A stretch of 64,000 nt of DNA. It comes from Acidithiobacillus sp. (lineage in GTDB: Bacteria; Pseudomonadota; Gammaproteobacteria; Acidithiobacillales; Acidithiobacillaceae). The position numbers were made by a program, and so were the translations under genes. How positions within the stretch are numbered: the first letter of the stretch is position 1; each line of letters starts with the position of its first letter. Below the pieces are notes generated by a model. That model was not told the origin of the DNA. It was given only the letters and a program-made list of their open reading frames with translations, and made no database searches. The DNA lies in contig NZ_JAGDWX010000036.1 in the NCBI RefSeq assembly GCF_023256195.1, forward strand, positions 62,001 to 126,000, written 5' to 3'. This document shows, piece after piece, positions 26,313 to 36,516 of the stretch.

Positions 26313-29105
26313 TCAGCCGGTGTTGCGCTGCCCTGCGGCAATGGCATTGATGGTGCGCAGGAGCGGATCGAGCCAAGTCTCGCGAAATTCCTGGGGGGTC
26401 TCCTCATTGCGGTAGCGACGCAGGAGAGCCAACTGGATATGGTTCAGGGGCTCCATATAGACGTTGCGTCGCTGTAGGGAGAAGGCGAGGGTAGGGTTGT
26501 CGGCCAGGGGTGCCGGTAGGTCCAGAGCGGCCAGCAGCTCATGCAGGCTGAGCTCGTATTCGGCGCGGATCTTGGCATAAATTTTCTGAGCGCAGTCCTG
26601 ATCCTGAGGTAGGCCCGCGTATTCGCCGGCGAGACCCATATCGGTCTTGGCCATGGCCATGGAGATATTGCCGAGGAGCGCGCGGAAAAACGGCCAGTGC
26701 TTTGCCATCTCGCGCAAGAGTGCAAGCCTTTCCGGGTCGTCACCGCGCCAACCTGCCAGTGCCGACCCCAGTCCATACCAAGCGGGCAAGACGTGCCGCG
26801 ACTGGGCCCAGGCAAAAATCCAGGGAATGGCGCGGATGGAAGCCATGGAACGATCGCCGCGGTGGCGGTGGGAGGGCCGGGAACCGATGTTCATGTGGGC
26901 GATCTCGTTGAGGGGTGTGGCCTCATAGAAATAATCCATGAAGCCCGGCGTGTGCTCCGTCAGATCGCGATAGACGGCTTCGCCGATCTGCACCAGCTCG
27001 GTCATGACCTGCAGGTACTCGGGTCGGTCCAACTCGACCCGTCGGACCAGTCCGACGCTGGCACGGATGAGCCCGGCCACACCCACCGTCAGCTCGTAAA
27101 CGGCCGTCTCCAGGTTGGCGTACTTGAAGGACAGCACCTCACCCTGCTCGGTGATCTTGATCTGACCACGCACCGTATCCGGCGGCTGAGCCATGATGGC
27201 TTCATAAGTGGGGCCGCCGCCGCGCCCAACGCTGCCGCCCCGACCGTGAAAGACGCGAATCTGGATCCGTCGACGGTCGGCCAGTTCGGCCAGGCGAATC
27301 TGTGCCTGATACAAGGACCAGCTGGACGAGAGGATGCCACCGTCCTTACAGGAGTCCGAATAGCCGAGCATCACTTCCTGGAGGTTCCCCTGACTGCGGA
27401 GGATCTCGGCGTAGACCGGGTCGTCCAGGAGTCGACTCATGACCGCTTCCATGCGCTCAAGGTCGTGAATGGTCTCGAACAATGGGGTCACGGCGATTTC
27501 GCTGAAAAGTCCCTCGCGCGACCATCCTGCGAGTCCGAATTCCTTGGCCAGCAGCAGTACCTCGAGGATGTGACTGGCCTCGTGGGTCATGGAGATGACA
27601 TAACTGCCAAAGGCCTCAGGGCTGACCTCCCGACGCAGCTGGGCGATGCAGCGAAACATGGCACAGGTTTCTGCCGCCAGGGGGCTCAGCTCAGGCGTTT
27701 CCGTGACCAGGCAGCCCGGTCGGCGCAGGGCCTCGGCCAGGGTCAGCAGGCGTTGCTCTTCGGGTAGCTCCAGATAATTGGAAAAGCCCGGCACCTCGGC
27801 GAATAGTTCCGCAATGGTCTGGCTGTGCACCGTCGATTCTTGGCGAATGTCGAGAGCCGCAAGGTGGAAACCGAAGGTCTCCAGCAGCCAGACCAGGTTC
27901 TGGACATCGTGCTCGGCAATGTAGTGGTCGCGGTGGCCGCGCAGAGAATCACGCACGAGGAGCAGGTCCTCCAGGAACTCCGTCGCACTGCCGTAGCCGG
28001 GTCCTGCCACCTCGTTGAGGATCTGCCCATTTTCCAGCTGCCGCAGGCGTAGGTCGAGGCGCGTCATCATATACCGGAGCTTGCGCCGGTAGGGCTCACT
28101 GGGAAAACGCTGGTTGACCCACTCGGCCAGCTCCGGAAAGTCATCGGCATCCCGCTCCAGGGAGGCCAGCAGTACGGGCGACACCGCACAGAAACGGCTG
28201 GAATGACCCAGCAGCTGATACAGATCGGCCAGTCGCCGTTGATATTCCCGCAGCACTTCCATGCTCTGGGTGCGCAGCGCCCAGCCCGTGATGGCCGCCG
28301 TTACATTGGGGTTGCCGTCGCGATCGCCGCCGATCCAGGAGCCAAAGCGGATGAAGGCGGGAATATCCACATTGGGATTGCCATAGACCCGACGCACAGC
28401 ACGCCGTGCCGCGTGATAGCACATGGGGACGGCATTGAAGAGACTGTCGCGGAAGTAAAAAAGGCCGTTCTCCACTTCGTCCTGCACCTGGGGCCGATTG
28501 CTGCGTACCTCTTCCGTCTCCCACAGGATCTGGATCTGCGCTTTGAGCTGGCGGATGACATCCTCTTCTTCTTCTTGGGAAAGGCTGAGATCGTCCAGCA
28601 TCTTGCTGGTCAGGAAGATCCGCCGCAGCCCATGCAGCACGGTACGGCGCTTGGACTCTGTGGGATGGGCGGTGAATACCGGCAGGTAACGGATCTGGCC
28701 CAGCAGGTACTGCAATTGCCCGGAGTGGATGCCCTGTTGCTGCAGGGCGCGAAAGGTTTCCTCAAAGGAGCCTACCCAGAGTGCCTCGCTGCGTTGGAGC
28801 AGACGGCGGCGCTGCAGATGCTGAAACTCCTCCTCGGCGATGTTGACCAGACTGAAATAGGTATTGAAGGCGCGGATGACCATGACCAGGTCGTCCTGGG
28901 GCAGGGCATCGATGAAGCGGGCCAGACGCTTGCGCAGCTTGGGATCTTCGCGACGGTGCAGGCGAATGTAGCCTTGGCGCAGTTGCTCGACGGCGTTAAA
29001 GACGCGGGCACCCGCCTGCTCCTTGAGCACCTCCCCGAGCAGGTTGCCAAGACGCTTGACTCGCGCCCGCAGGGCCCGATCGTTGGGTACCTTTTTGTTT
29101 TCCAC
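26313..29105 (-). CDS. ppc: Phosphoenolpyruvate carboxylase
   Basis: 930 residues from GTG 29105. Catalytic landmarks are all present: FTAHPTESKRRT with the catalytic His, the PEP-site GGDRDGNPNV, GYSDSCKDGG, FHGRGGSVGRGGGP, and the conserved C-terminus MEPLNHIQLALLRRYR...AIAAGQRNTG. The enzyme carboxylates PEP to oxaloacetate, the main anaplerotic step in an autotroph. An ATG at 29156 would add 17 residues; GTG 29105 has an AGGAG 12 bases upstream and avoids a Pro-rich extension. Confidence 0.96.
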   Translation of the reverse strand: MENKKVPNDRALRARVKRLGNLLGEVLKEQAGARVFNAVEQLRQGYIRLHRREDPKLRKRLARFIDALPQDDLVMVIRAFNTYFSLVNIAEEEFQHLQRRRLLQRSEALWVGSFEETFRALQQQGIHSGQLQYLLGQIRYLPVFTAHPTESKRRTVLHGLRRIFLTSKMLDDLSLSQEEEEDVIRQLKAQIQILWETEEVRSNRPQVQDEVENGLFYFRDSLFNAVPMCYHAARRAVRRVYGNPNVDIPAFIRFGSWIGGDRDGNPNVTAAITGWALRTQSMEVLREYQRRLADLYQLLGHSSRFCAVSPVLLASLERDADDFPELAEWVNQRFPSEPYRRKLRYMMTRLDLRLRQLENGQILNEVAGPGYGSATEFLEDLLLVRDSLRGHRDHYIAEHDVQNLVWLLETFGFHLAALDIRQESTVHSQTIAELFAEVPGFSNYLELPEEQRLLTLAEALRRPGCLVTETPELSPLAAETCAMFRCIAQLRREVSPEAFGSYVISMTHEASHILEVLLLAKEFGLAGWSREGLFSEIAVTPLFETIHDLERMEAVMSRLLDDPVYAEILRSQGNLQEVMLGYSDSCKDGGILSSSWSLYQAQIRLAELADRRRIQIRVFHGRGGSVGRGGGPTYEAIMAQPPDTVRGQIKITEQGEVLSFKYANLETAVYELTVGVAGLIRASVGLVRRVELDRPEYLQVMTELVQIGEAVYRDLTEHTPGFMDYFYEATPLNEIAHMNIGSRPSHRHRGDRSMASIRAIPWIFAWAQSRHVLPAWYGLGSALAGWRGDDPERLALLREMAKHWPFFRALLGNISMAMAKTDMGLAGEYAGLPQDQDCAQKIYAKIRAEYELSLHELLAALDLPAPLADNPTLAFSLQRRNVYMEPLNHIQLALLRRYRNEETPQEFRETWLDPLLRTINAIAAGQRNTG

Positions 29106-29183
29106 GCGACCTGTTTCTCCTGTCCGTAATGGTGGTGTAGGCGGCGAGCGGCGCAAGGCGTGCGCTGCCGACGCGCCATCCTA

Positions 29184-29212
29184 AAGCTAAAGGGAAAACC
29201 GATAAAGGTCAA
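29184..29212 (-). promoter_or_regulatory. Candidate promoter for ppc-maf
   Basis: Minus strand: -35 TTGACC (5 of 6 consensus), 17-base spacer, -10 TAGCTT (weaker). Lies about 80 bases upstream of the ppc GTG in the divergent ppc/hfq region. Confidence 0.45.
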
Positions 29213-29385
29213 AACCGACGGTGCCGAGGCAGAATGTGCCGGCCATCGCCGCGTCCCAGGATCGTGCCAGTGGCCCTTCTGGACCATGGCGTCCCATCGC
29301 CTTTTGAGTTAGTCTAAGGTCTCTGGAAACGTCACGAGACTTTCCGTCATAAGCGCCATAATGCATGAGTGAAAAGGAGACCAAA

Positions 29386-29655
29386 ATGGCCGGACAACAA
29401 AAGGGGCAGATTCTGCAAGACCCCTTCCTCAATCTGCTGCGTAAAGAACACGTTCCTGTCGCCATCTATCTGGTCAACGGTATCAAACTGCAGGGTTTCA
29501 TCGAATCCTTCGATCAGTTTGTCGTTCTCCTGCGCAACAACGTCAGTCAGATGATCTACAAGCACGCTATTTCCACGGTCGTGCCCAGTCGCGACGTTCG
29601 CTTGCCCCTGCCGGAAGAAGAAACTGCCGCCGCCAGCCCCGAGGTCGAGGCCTGA
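29386..29655 (+). CDS. hfq: RNA chaperone Hfq
   Basis: 89 residues. Sm1 ([28 protein letters not shown]) and Sm2 ([12 protein letters not shown]) motifs are complete. Hfq forms a hexamer that pairs small RNAs with mRNAs. The ATG at 29386 follows AAAAGGAG at 29372-29379 and is preferred to the upstream in-frame ATG 29365, which precedes that ribosome-binding site. First gene of hfq-hflX-hflK-hflC. Confidence 0.97.
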   Translation: MAGQQKGQILQDPFLNLLRKEHVPVAIYLVNGIKLQGFIESFDQFVVLLRNNVSQMIYKHAISTVVPSRDVRLPLPEEETAAASPEVEA

Positions 29656-29693
29656 CTCTGGAAACGACCGCCAGTCGGTCCCACGTCGAACGG

Positions 29694-30974
29694 GTGGTGC
29701 TGGTCCACGTTCCTCTGGCAACGGAGCGAAGCGAGGACTGTGGGGAGGAGTTCCGCCACCTTGCCGAGGGCGCTGGGGCAGAAGTCGTAGCCTTTCTCTC
29801 TGCCCATCGCCAGAGACTGGACCCGGCGACCTGTGTCGGTCGGGGCAAGATTGATGAGATTCGGGCGCTGGCGGAAGAGCATAGCGCCGATCTCGTGCTC
29901 TTCGATCGACCTCTGAGTCCGATACAGGAACGTAATCTGGAGCGGCACCTGCAGCGACCGGTGGTGGACCGGGTCGGACTCATTCTGGACATCTTTGCAC
30001 GGCGTGCGCGGACGCACGAAGGCAAGCTGCAGGTGGAGCTCGCGCAACTGGATCGGCTGCGCACCCGCCTGGTGCGAGGCTGGACCCACCTCGAACGCCA
30101 GCGCGGCGGTATCGGTTTGCGCGGACCCGGTGAAACACAGCTGGAGACGGATCGCCGGCTCATCGGCGAGCGGATACGCGCCCTGCGCGCCCGCCTCGCC
30201 CGAATTCAGTCGCAGCGAGCTACGCAAAGGCGTGCGCGGCAGCGGGCGCCGGTGCCTACCGTAGCCTTGGTGGGCTATACCAATGCTGGCAAATCGACCC
30301 TCTTCAACCGTTTGACGGCCAACCACCAGTATGTGGCCGATCAACTTTTCGCCACCCTCGACCCTGCCGTGCGCAGGCTTCAGTTCGGCAAAGGGCAGGG
30401 CGAGTGGCTGCTGGCGGATACCGTAGGTTTTCTGCGCGATCTGCCGACGGAACTCATCGTGGCGTTCCGCGCCACTCTGGAGGAAGTCAATCAGGCCGAC
30501 CTGTTGCTGCACGTCGTCGATGCCAGTGCCCCCGACCGGGAGTTGCAGATGGCCGCCGTGGACGCGGTGCTGTCGGAGATCGGTGCTGCCGAGGTCCCAC
30601 GGCTGCTGGTCTATAACAAGGTGGACCAGAGCGGTGAGCGCGCCGGGGTCGTGCTGGATTCAGCCGGGCGCGTCCACGCCCTGCGTATTTCCGCAGCGAC
30701 GGCGGAGGGTTTGGCGGAGCTGGTGGCTACTGTGCGCGAGCGCATTGCTCCGGCGCGTCTGCGCTCGCGTTGGAGCCTGGGACCCGAGGAGGGGGCCTTG
30801 CGGGCAAAGCTCTATGCCCTGGGCGAGGTTCTGGACGAGCGCTTTGACGAGGCGGGCCGCGATCAGCTGCTGGTGGAACTGGACCCCGCGGCTCTGCAAC
30901 GCCTGCAGCGGGAGTACGGGCAACACAGTTGTCAGCGCCGCAAGGCGGCCCCTACAATGCACGAGGAACACTGA
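29694..30974 (+). CDS. hflX: Ribosome-splitting GTPase HflX
   Basis: 426 residues from GTG 29694. Contains the HflX N-terminal domain (CVGRGKIDEI, GLILDIFARRARTHEGKLQVELAQL), the glycine-rich RGGIGLRGPGETQLE segment, and G1 ALVGYTNAGKSTLFNRL. HflX rescues stalled or heat-damaged ribosomes. The family usually has about ten residues before VLVHV; the frame is open back to the hfq stop but offers only a CTG at 29658, so the true start may be unusual or the N-terminus short. Confidence 0.93.
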   Translation: MVLVHVPLATERSEDCGEEFRHLAEGAGAEVVAFLSAHRQRLDPATCVGRGKIDEIRALAEEHSADLVLFDRPLSPIQERNLERHLQRPVVDRVGLILDIFARRARTHEGKLQVELAQLDRLRTRLVRGWTHLERQRGGIGLRGPGETQLETDRRLIGERIRALRARLARIQSQRATQRRARQRAPVPTVALVGYTNAGKSTLFNRLTANHQYVADQLFATLDPAVRRLQFGKGQGEWLLADTVGFLRDLPTELIVAFRATLEEVNQADLLLHVVDASAPDRELQMAAVDAVLSEIGAAEVPRLLVYNKVDQSGERAGVVLDSAGRVHALRISAATAEGLAELVATVRERIAPARLRSRWSLGPEEGALRAKLYALGEVLDERFDEAGRDQLLVELDPAALQRLQREYGQHSCQRRKAAPTMHEEH

Positions 30975-30988
30975 GCAAGGAGAGCGGG

Positions 30989-32155
30989 ATGCCGTGGAGC
31001 GATCCGGGCGGAAACGGGAAACAAAGCGGTAATCCAAATCCCTGGGGACGGCGTCCGGGTCAGCAGCAGCCCTCGTGGAACCTGGCCAAGATCACCAGCG
31101 AGTTGCGCAAGTTTGCCGGGCGTTTCGGCGGTGGGCGTGGCGGCGGTTCGCAGCCGTTCGGGCGCCACTTGCGCTGGATGCCTCTGTGGGTACTGGGTGG
31201 CGCCTGCGTGCTGTGGCTGGCTTCGGGTGTCTATACCCTGGATCCGCAGCAGGAGGGGGTTGTGCTGCGCTTTGGCGCTCCGGTGGGTGTCGTCAAGGCT
31301 GGCATGCATTACCATTGGCCCTATCCCATCGAGTCCGTGGCGATCGTGAATCTGCAGGAAGATCGACGTCTGGTCCTAGGCTACAGCGGTACCGGTGAGC
31401 AGCTGGGGCCGGGCAGGATGTTGACGGCCGATGGGGATGTCGTCGAGCTGCGCTACGCCCTGCGCTATCGGGTCGAGAACCCGGAACATTATCTTTTCGC
31501 CGCCGAGAATCCCAATCAGATCCTTGCTCTGGCCCTGGAGAGCGCCATGCGCGAAGCAGTGGCCCAGCGTAACTTCGACGCGTTGCTGAAGGGCGATCAC
31601 AGCCATCTTGCCGAGACCGTTCTGAAAGCGACGCAGCAGCGTATCGCTGCGGACCATATAGGCGTGAAGCTGGAGTCGGTGCAGATACTGCAGACAGCGC
31701 TGCCCAGTGACCTGGACAAGGTGGCCAAGACCGTGGACAAGGCTCGTGCCCAGGCCGAGCTGGAGCGGCGGGACGCGGAATCTTATGCGGCCGCGCTCCT
31801 GCCGCGCGCCAAAACGGAGGCGGCAGCCATGATCAGCGCTGCGCAGGCCTACCGCGACTCCGCAGTTACCCGGGCAAAGGGCGACGTGGCGCGCTTCCTG
31901 TCCTTGCTGGATGTCTACCAGAAGCATCCCCAGGTCATCGCACAGCAGTTATATCTGCAGACCATGGAAGACATACTCAGCCACGCCCACAAAGTGGTGA
32001 TCGGTGACAAGCAGGGAGCGGTGATCCAGTTCGCGCCGCCGGCCGTTAGCACGGCTGTGGTTCCGACCCGCAGCGTTGGGCCTGCGGCCGCCACCACCTC
32101 CCGCGGCGACGGTGCCGAAGATGGAGCAGCGAGTGGCTCGGGAGGAGGCTCATGA
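30989..32155 (+). CDS. hflK: HflK, membrane subunit of the HflKC complex
   Basis: 388 residues. A Gly/Asn/Gln-rich cytoplasmic N-terminus is followed by a membrane helix (about residues 65-83), then the SPFH/band-7 domain (VYTLDPQQEGVVLRFGAPV...GMHYHWPYPIESV). HflKC encloses the FtsH protease in the inner membrane. The ATG at 30989 follows AAGGAGA. Overlaps hflC by 4 bases. Confidence 0.95.
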   Translation: MPWSDPGGNGKQSGNPNPWGRRPGQQQPSWNLAKITSELRKFAGRFGGGRGGGSQPFGRHLRWMPLWVLGGACVLWLASGVYTLDPQQEGVVLRFGAPVGVVKAGMHYHWPYPIESVAIVNLQEDRRLVLGYSGTGEQLGPGRMLTADGDVVELRYALRYRVENPEHYLFAAENPNQILALALESAMREAVAQRNFDALLKGDHSHLAETVLKATQQRIAADHIGVKLESVQILQTALPSDLDKVAKTVDKARAQAELERRDAESYAAALLPRAKTEAAAMISAAQAYRDSAVTRAKGDVARFLSLLDVYQKHPQVIAQQLYLQTMEDILSHAHKVVIGDKQGAVIQFAPPAVSTAVVPTRSVGPAAATTSRGDGAEDGAASGSGGGS

Positions 32156-33030
32156 AAAACTGGGGCTGGGGTGCGGTGACCCTCGCCATCGTGGCGGTGC
32201 TGTTCCTGTTGTCTTCGAGTTTCTACGTGCTGCACGTCGGTCAGGCGGCCGTAGTCCTGAATCTAGGGCACGAGTCGACGGTGCGACAGGTGCCGGGTCT
32301 CTACTTCAAGTGGCCCATTGTGCAGAAGATCCAGCTCATCGATACCCGCCTGCGCAATGGCAGTTCCGAGCCGGTAAACGTGCCTACTAGCACGGCGCAT
32401 GCTCAACTGGAACTGAGCTTTTTCGATCAATGGCGTGTAACGGACCCGGTACGATTCTACGAGCACGGTCTCGATGCCGCTCTGGCGCAGAAGCGCATCG
32501 ACGATCTTCTCAAGGAGAAGGCCGCGAGCGTGTTTCAGGATCAGGATCCCATGCGGATGACGCCGGCGCAGCTCGCACAGGGCTTGGATCGTCTGCAGCA
32601 GTCCCTGTCCCATTCCCTGCAGGCCGAAGGTATCTCCTTGGCGGGATTGCAGCTACTCAAAGTGGGCCTGCCACAGCCACAGCTGCGTACCGTCTATCGC
32701 GCGATGGAGCAGGCCACCCTGGATCGGGCAAAGGCCATAGAGGCGAGTGGCAAGGCCAAGGCTGCGGAAATCCGGGACGAGGCCGATGCTCAGAAAGCCC
32801 AGATCCTGGCGGAAGCCTACCGCAAAGCGCAGACCATCAAGGGTGCAGCGGAGAGCGAAGCCGCGGGCATCTATGCCGCTGCCTCGGACAAGGATCCCAA
32901 GTTCTACGCCTTCTACAGGAGCCTCGAGGCCTATCGTCAGAGCCTGGGTTCCCAGGATGTCCTGATATTGCCCGCCAACTCCCGCTTCTTTGATGTGTTG
33001 CAGCATGGTATGGAGTCTACGCCGCGATGA
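32152..33030 (+). CDS. hflC: HflC, membrane subunit of the HflKC complex
   Basis: 292 residues; N-terminal membrane helix (about 7-25) and SPFH domain (SSSFYVLHVGQAAVVLNLG...PGLYFKWPIVQKI), with the coiled-coil SGKAKAAEIRDEADAQKAQILAEAYRKAQ region. Forms the alternating ring with HflK. ATGA overlaps at both ends couple it to hflK and hisZ. Confidence 0.95.
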   Translation: MKNWGWGAVTLAIVAVLFLLSSSFYVLHVGQAAVVLNLGHESTVRQVPGLYFKWPIVQKIQLIDTRLRNGSSEPVNVPTSTAHAQLELSFFDQWRVTDPVRFYEHGLDAALAQKRIDDLLKEKAASVFQDQDPMRMTPAQLAQGLDRLQQSLSHSLQAEGISLAGLQLLKVGLPQPQLRTVYRAMEQATLDRAKAIEASGKAKAAEIRDEADAQKAQILAEAYRKAQTIKGAAESEAAGIYAAASDKDPKFYAFYRSLEAYRQSLGSQDVLILPANSRFFDVLQHGMESTPR

Positions 33031-34241
33031 AGATCGGTGGTCATTCGCCTGCCTGGCTTTTGCCGGCGGGCTTCGAAGATCTCGGACCGGCGCGGGCGGA
33101 GGCTCTGGAGAGGTATCGACGAGCACTCCTGGATCTCTTCGGACGCTGGGGCTACCGCCTCGTGATTCCACCGATGCTGGAGCATCTGGAGAGCCTGTTG
33201 ACGGGTAGCGCCGCCGATCTCGACCTGCAGACCTGGAAGGTGCTGGATCAGGCCAGCAGTCGCCTGCTGGGCTTTCGCTCGGATATGACGCCGCAGATGG
33301 CGCGCATGGACGCGCAGATGTCGCGCGACCACGATCAGCGGCGGCTCTGCTATGCGGGCACCGTCCTGCGAGCCCTGCCGGACGCTTTGGGCGGCAGTCG
33401 GGCACCTTACCAGGTGGGAGCGGAGTGCTTTGGGGTAGCAGGGCCCGAGGGAGACTTGGAAATTCTCTCGCTTCTGATCGAAAGCGTCGCCGTCTGCCAG
33501 GACACCAGCGACTGCGTTCTGGATCTGGGACACGTGGCCATAGCCCGCTCCCTGGTGGCATCCCTGGGTCTGGACGCATCGCTGCAGGCGCGTCTTCTGG
33601 AGGCTGTGGAGCGCAAGGCCTGGCCCGATCTGCAGGCGATTCTGGAAGCGACGCCGGAGCGCGCGTCTGCTTTGGCAGAATTGACCATGCTGGCCGAGCT
33701 GCACGGCGATCGTGAGGTCCTTCAGCGTGCCCGCAGTGCGCTCGGCCACCACTCGGTGGTGCAGCGTGCCCTGGACGATCTGGACTTTGTCTGGGGGGTG
33801 CTGTGTGAGCGTTACCCACAATTGTCCATCCAGTGCGATCTGGCAGAGCTGCATGGGCACCGCTACCACACCGGCATGCTCTTCGCCGTCTACGGGCCGC
33901 AACGGGGCGAACCCCTGGCCCAGGGCGGACGCTACGATGGGATCGGCCGCAGTTTTGGTTGTGATCGCCCAGCAACGGGCTTCAGTCTGGATCTCAAGCC
34001 ACTCCTGCGGGACGGTCTGGAGCCATCCAGAGGGCCGCGGATCTGGGCGCCGGCATCGGCGGATGCGGCTCTGTGGCGATCCATATCGGATCTGCGGGCC
34101 CAGGGATATACCGTCGTTCAGGGTGGACCGGGACCGACCGTAAGCGCCGCAGAGGAAGGCTTCGACGGTTGGCTGGAGGCACGCGACGGATCCTGGGTTC
34201 TGGTGGGGAGTGCCCCCGAGTTTCGTTTTCCTGCTGGCTGA
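33027..34241 (+). CDS. hisZ: ATP phosphoribosyltransferase regulatory subunit HisZ
   Basis: 404 residues of the class-II synthetase fold resembling HisS but without the full tRNA-charging signatures: PAGFEDLGPARAEALERYRRALLDLFGRWGYRLVIPPMLE and FRSDMTPQMARM are present, and the histidine signature is altered (QGGRYDGIGRSFGCDRPATGFS). HisZ binds short-form HisG and supplies histidine feedback. hisG is not in the window. The hflC-hisZ-purA order is common in beta/gammaproteobacteria with HisZ. Confidence 0.9.
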   Translation: MKIGGHSPAWLLPAGFEDLGPARAEALERYRRALLDLFGRWGYRLVIPPMLEHLESLLTGSAADLDLQTWKVLDQASSRLLGFRSDMTPQMARMDAQMSRDHDQRRLCYAGTVLRALPDALGGSRAPYQVGAECFGVAGPEGDLEILSLLIESVAVCQDTSDCVLDLGHVAIARSLVASLGLDASLQARLLEAVERKAWPDLQAILEATPERASALAELTMLAELHGDREVLQRARSALGHHSVVQRALDDLDFVWGVLCERYPQLSIQCDLAELHGHRYHTGMLFAVYGPQRGEPLAQGGRYDGIGRSFGCDRPATGFSLDLKPLLRDGLEPSRGPRIWAPASADAALWRSISDLRAQGYTVVQGGPGPTVSAAEEGFDGWLEARDGSWVLVGSAPEFRFPAG

Positions 34242-35552
<1,311 letters not shown>

Positions 35553-35646
35553 GCGTTTTTCGTCTCCGCGTGAGTCCTCACGGGTGGCCTTTGAATTCAC
35601 CCATAAAAGTTCTGTATCCTATGGGGGAGGGACCCGGTGGAAGTGC

Positions 35647-35701
35647 TGTCATAAAAGTGTCATGGAAATGTCGCACTATTGTCATATTTTCGGGTCATAA
35701 T
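35647..35701 (+). promoter_or_regulatory. PhoB-box array and -10 upstream of the ornithine-lipid genes
   Basis: Four 7-base repeats on the same 11-base period as the pstS array: TGTCATA at 35647, TGTCATG at 35658, TGTCGCA at 35669 and TGTCATA at 35680, spaced by AAAG, GAAA and CTAT. CATAAT at 35696-35701 starts 10 bases after the last repeat, the spacing known for PhoB-activated promoters. An alternative -10 is CATAAT at 35715-35720. Confidence 0.85.
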
Positions 35702-35736
35702 GGTGGAGTCACTGCATAATACAGGGAGAGCCGACG

Positions 35737-36516
35737 ATGCTCGACACCCAGTCTCAGAGCGGTTCACAGCTTGGTACCCGTAAGGGCGAGCGTTCCCTGC
35801 GCCTCTATCTCGCCCGCCACCAGGATGAGGTGGAAGCGGCGCAGCGTCTACGTTATCGCGTCTTCAGCGCGGAGTATGGGGCACAGCTGAGCGGTGCTCC
35901 GGGACTCGATCAGGACGAGTACGATCCTTTCTGTGAACATCTCATCGTCGAGGATGAGCAGTGTCAGGAGGTGGTGGGTACCTATCGGCTCTTCCTGCCG
36001 GAGCAGGTGCACCGGGTCGGACGCTATTACGCCCAGACCGAGTTCGATCTGTCGCGGCTGATGGCGCTCAATGTCCGTATCCTGGAATTGGGCCGTTCCT
36101 GTGTGCACCCGGACTATCGCCAGGGCGCGGTGATAACGCTCCTCTGGTCGGGACTCGCCGAGGCCATGGGGATGTGGGATATCGACTACCTCATGGGCTG
36201 TGCCAGTATTCACAGCACCGATGGCGCCGCGCTGGGCAGTCTCTACCGAAGCCTCGAGAAGCATCTGACCGCTCCCGAGCAGCGCGTCTTTCCCCTGCGG
36301 CCGGTTCCGGGTTTTGATCCCGAATCCACCGCGGCGCCGGCGAGCCTGCCGAGTCTGCTCAAGGGTTACTTGCGTGCGGGCGTGCGCATTGGTGGTGAGC
36401 CCTTCTGGGATCCCCAGTTCCACTGTTCCGATCTTTTCGTTTGGTGCGAGGCCAGCCTGATAACACCGCGCTACCAGCAACGTTTCCTGGAACCTGTCGA
36501 TAGCCTGAAAAAATGA
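35737..36516 (+). CDS. olsB: OlsB-like ornithine N-alpha-acyltransferase
   Basis: 259 residues of the GNAT-related hemolysin/OlsB family. Typical segments: AQRLRYRVFSAEYGAQ, DQDEYDPFCEHLIVED, VVGTYRLFLPEQ, YAQTEFDLSRL, ILELGRSCVHPDYRQGAVITLLWSGLAE and YLMGCASIHSTDG. OlsB puts a 3-hydroxyacyl chain from ACP on ornithine, giving lyso-ornithine lipid. The ATG follows AGGGAGAG. It sits directly behind a PhoB-box array and overlaps an OlsA-like acyltransferase by 4 bases, which strongly supports an ornithine-lipid role. Confidence 0.82.
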   Translation: MLDTQSQSGSQLGTRKGERSLRLYLARHQDEVEAAQRLRYRVFSAEYGAQLSGAPGLDQDEYDPFCEHLIVEDEQCQEVVGTYRLFLPEQVHRVGRYYAQTEFDLSRLMALNVRILELGRSCVHPDYRQGAVITLLWSGLAEAMGMWDIDYLMGCASIHSTDGAALGSLYRSLEKHLTAPEQRVFPLRPVPGFDPESTAAPASLPSLLKGYLRAGVRIGGEPFWDPQFHCSDLFVWCEASLITPRYQQRFLEPVDSLKK

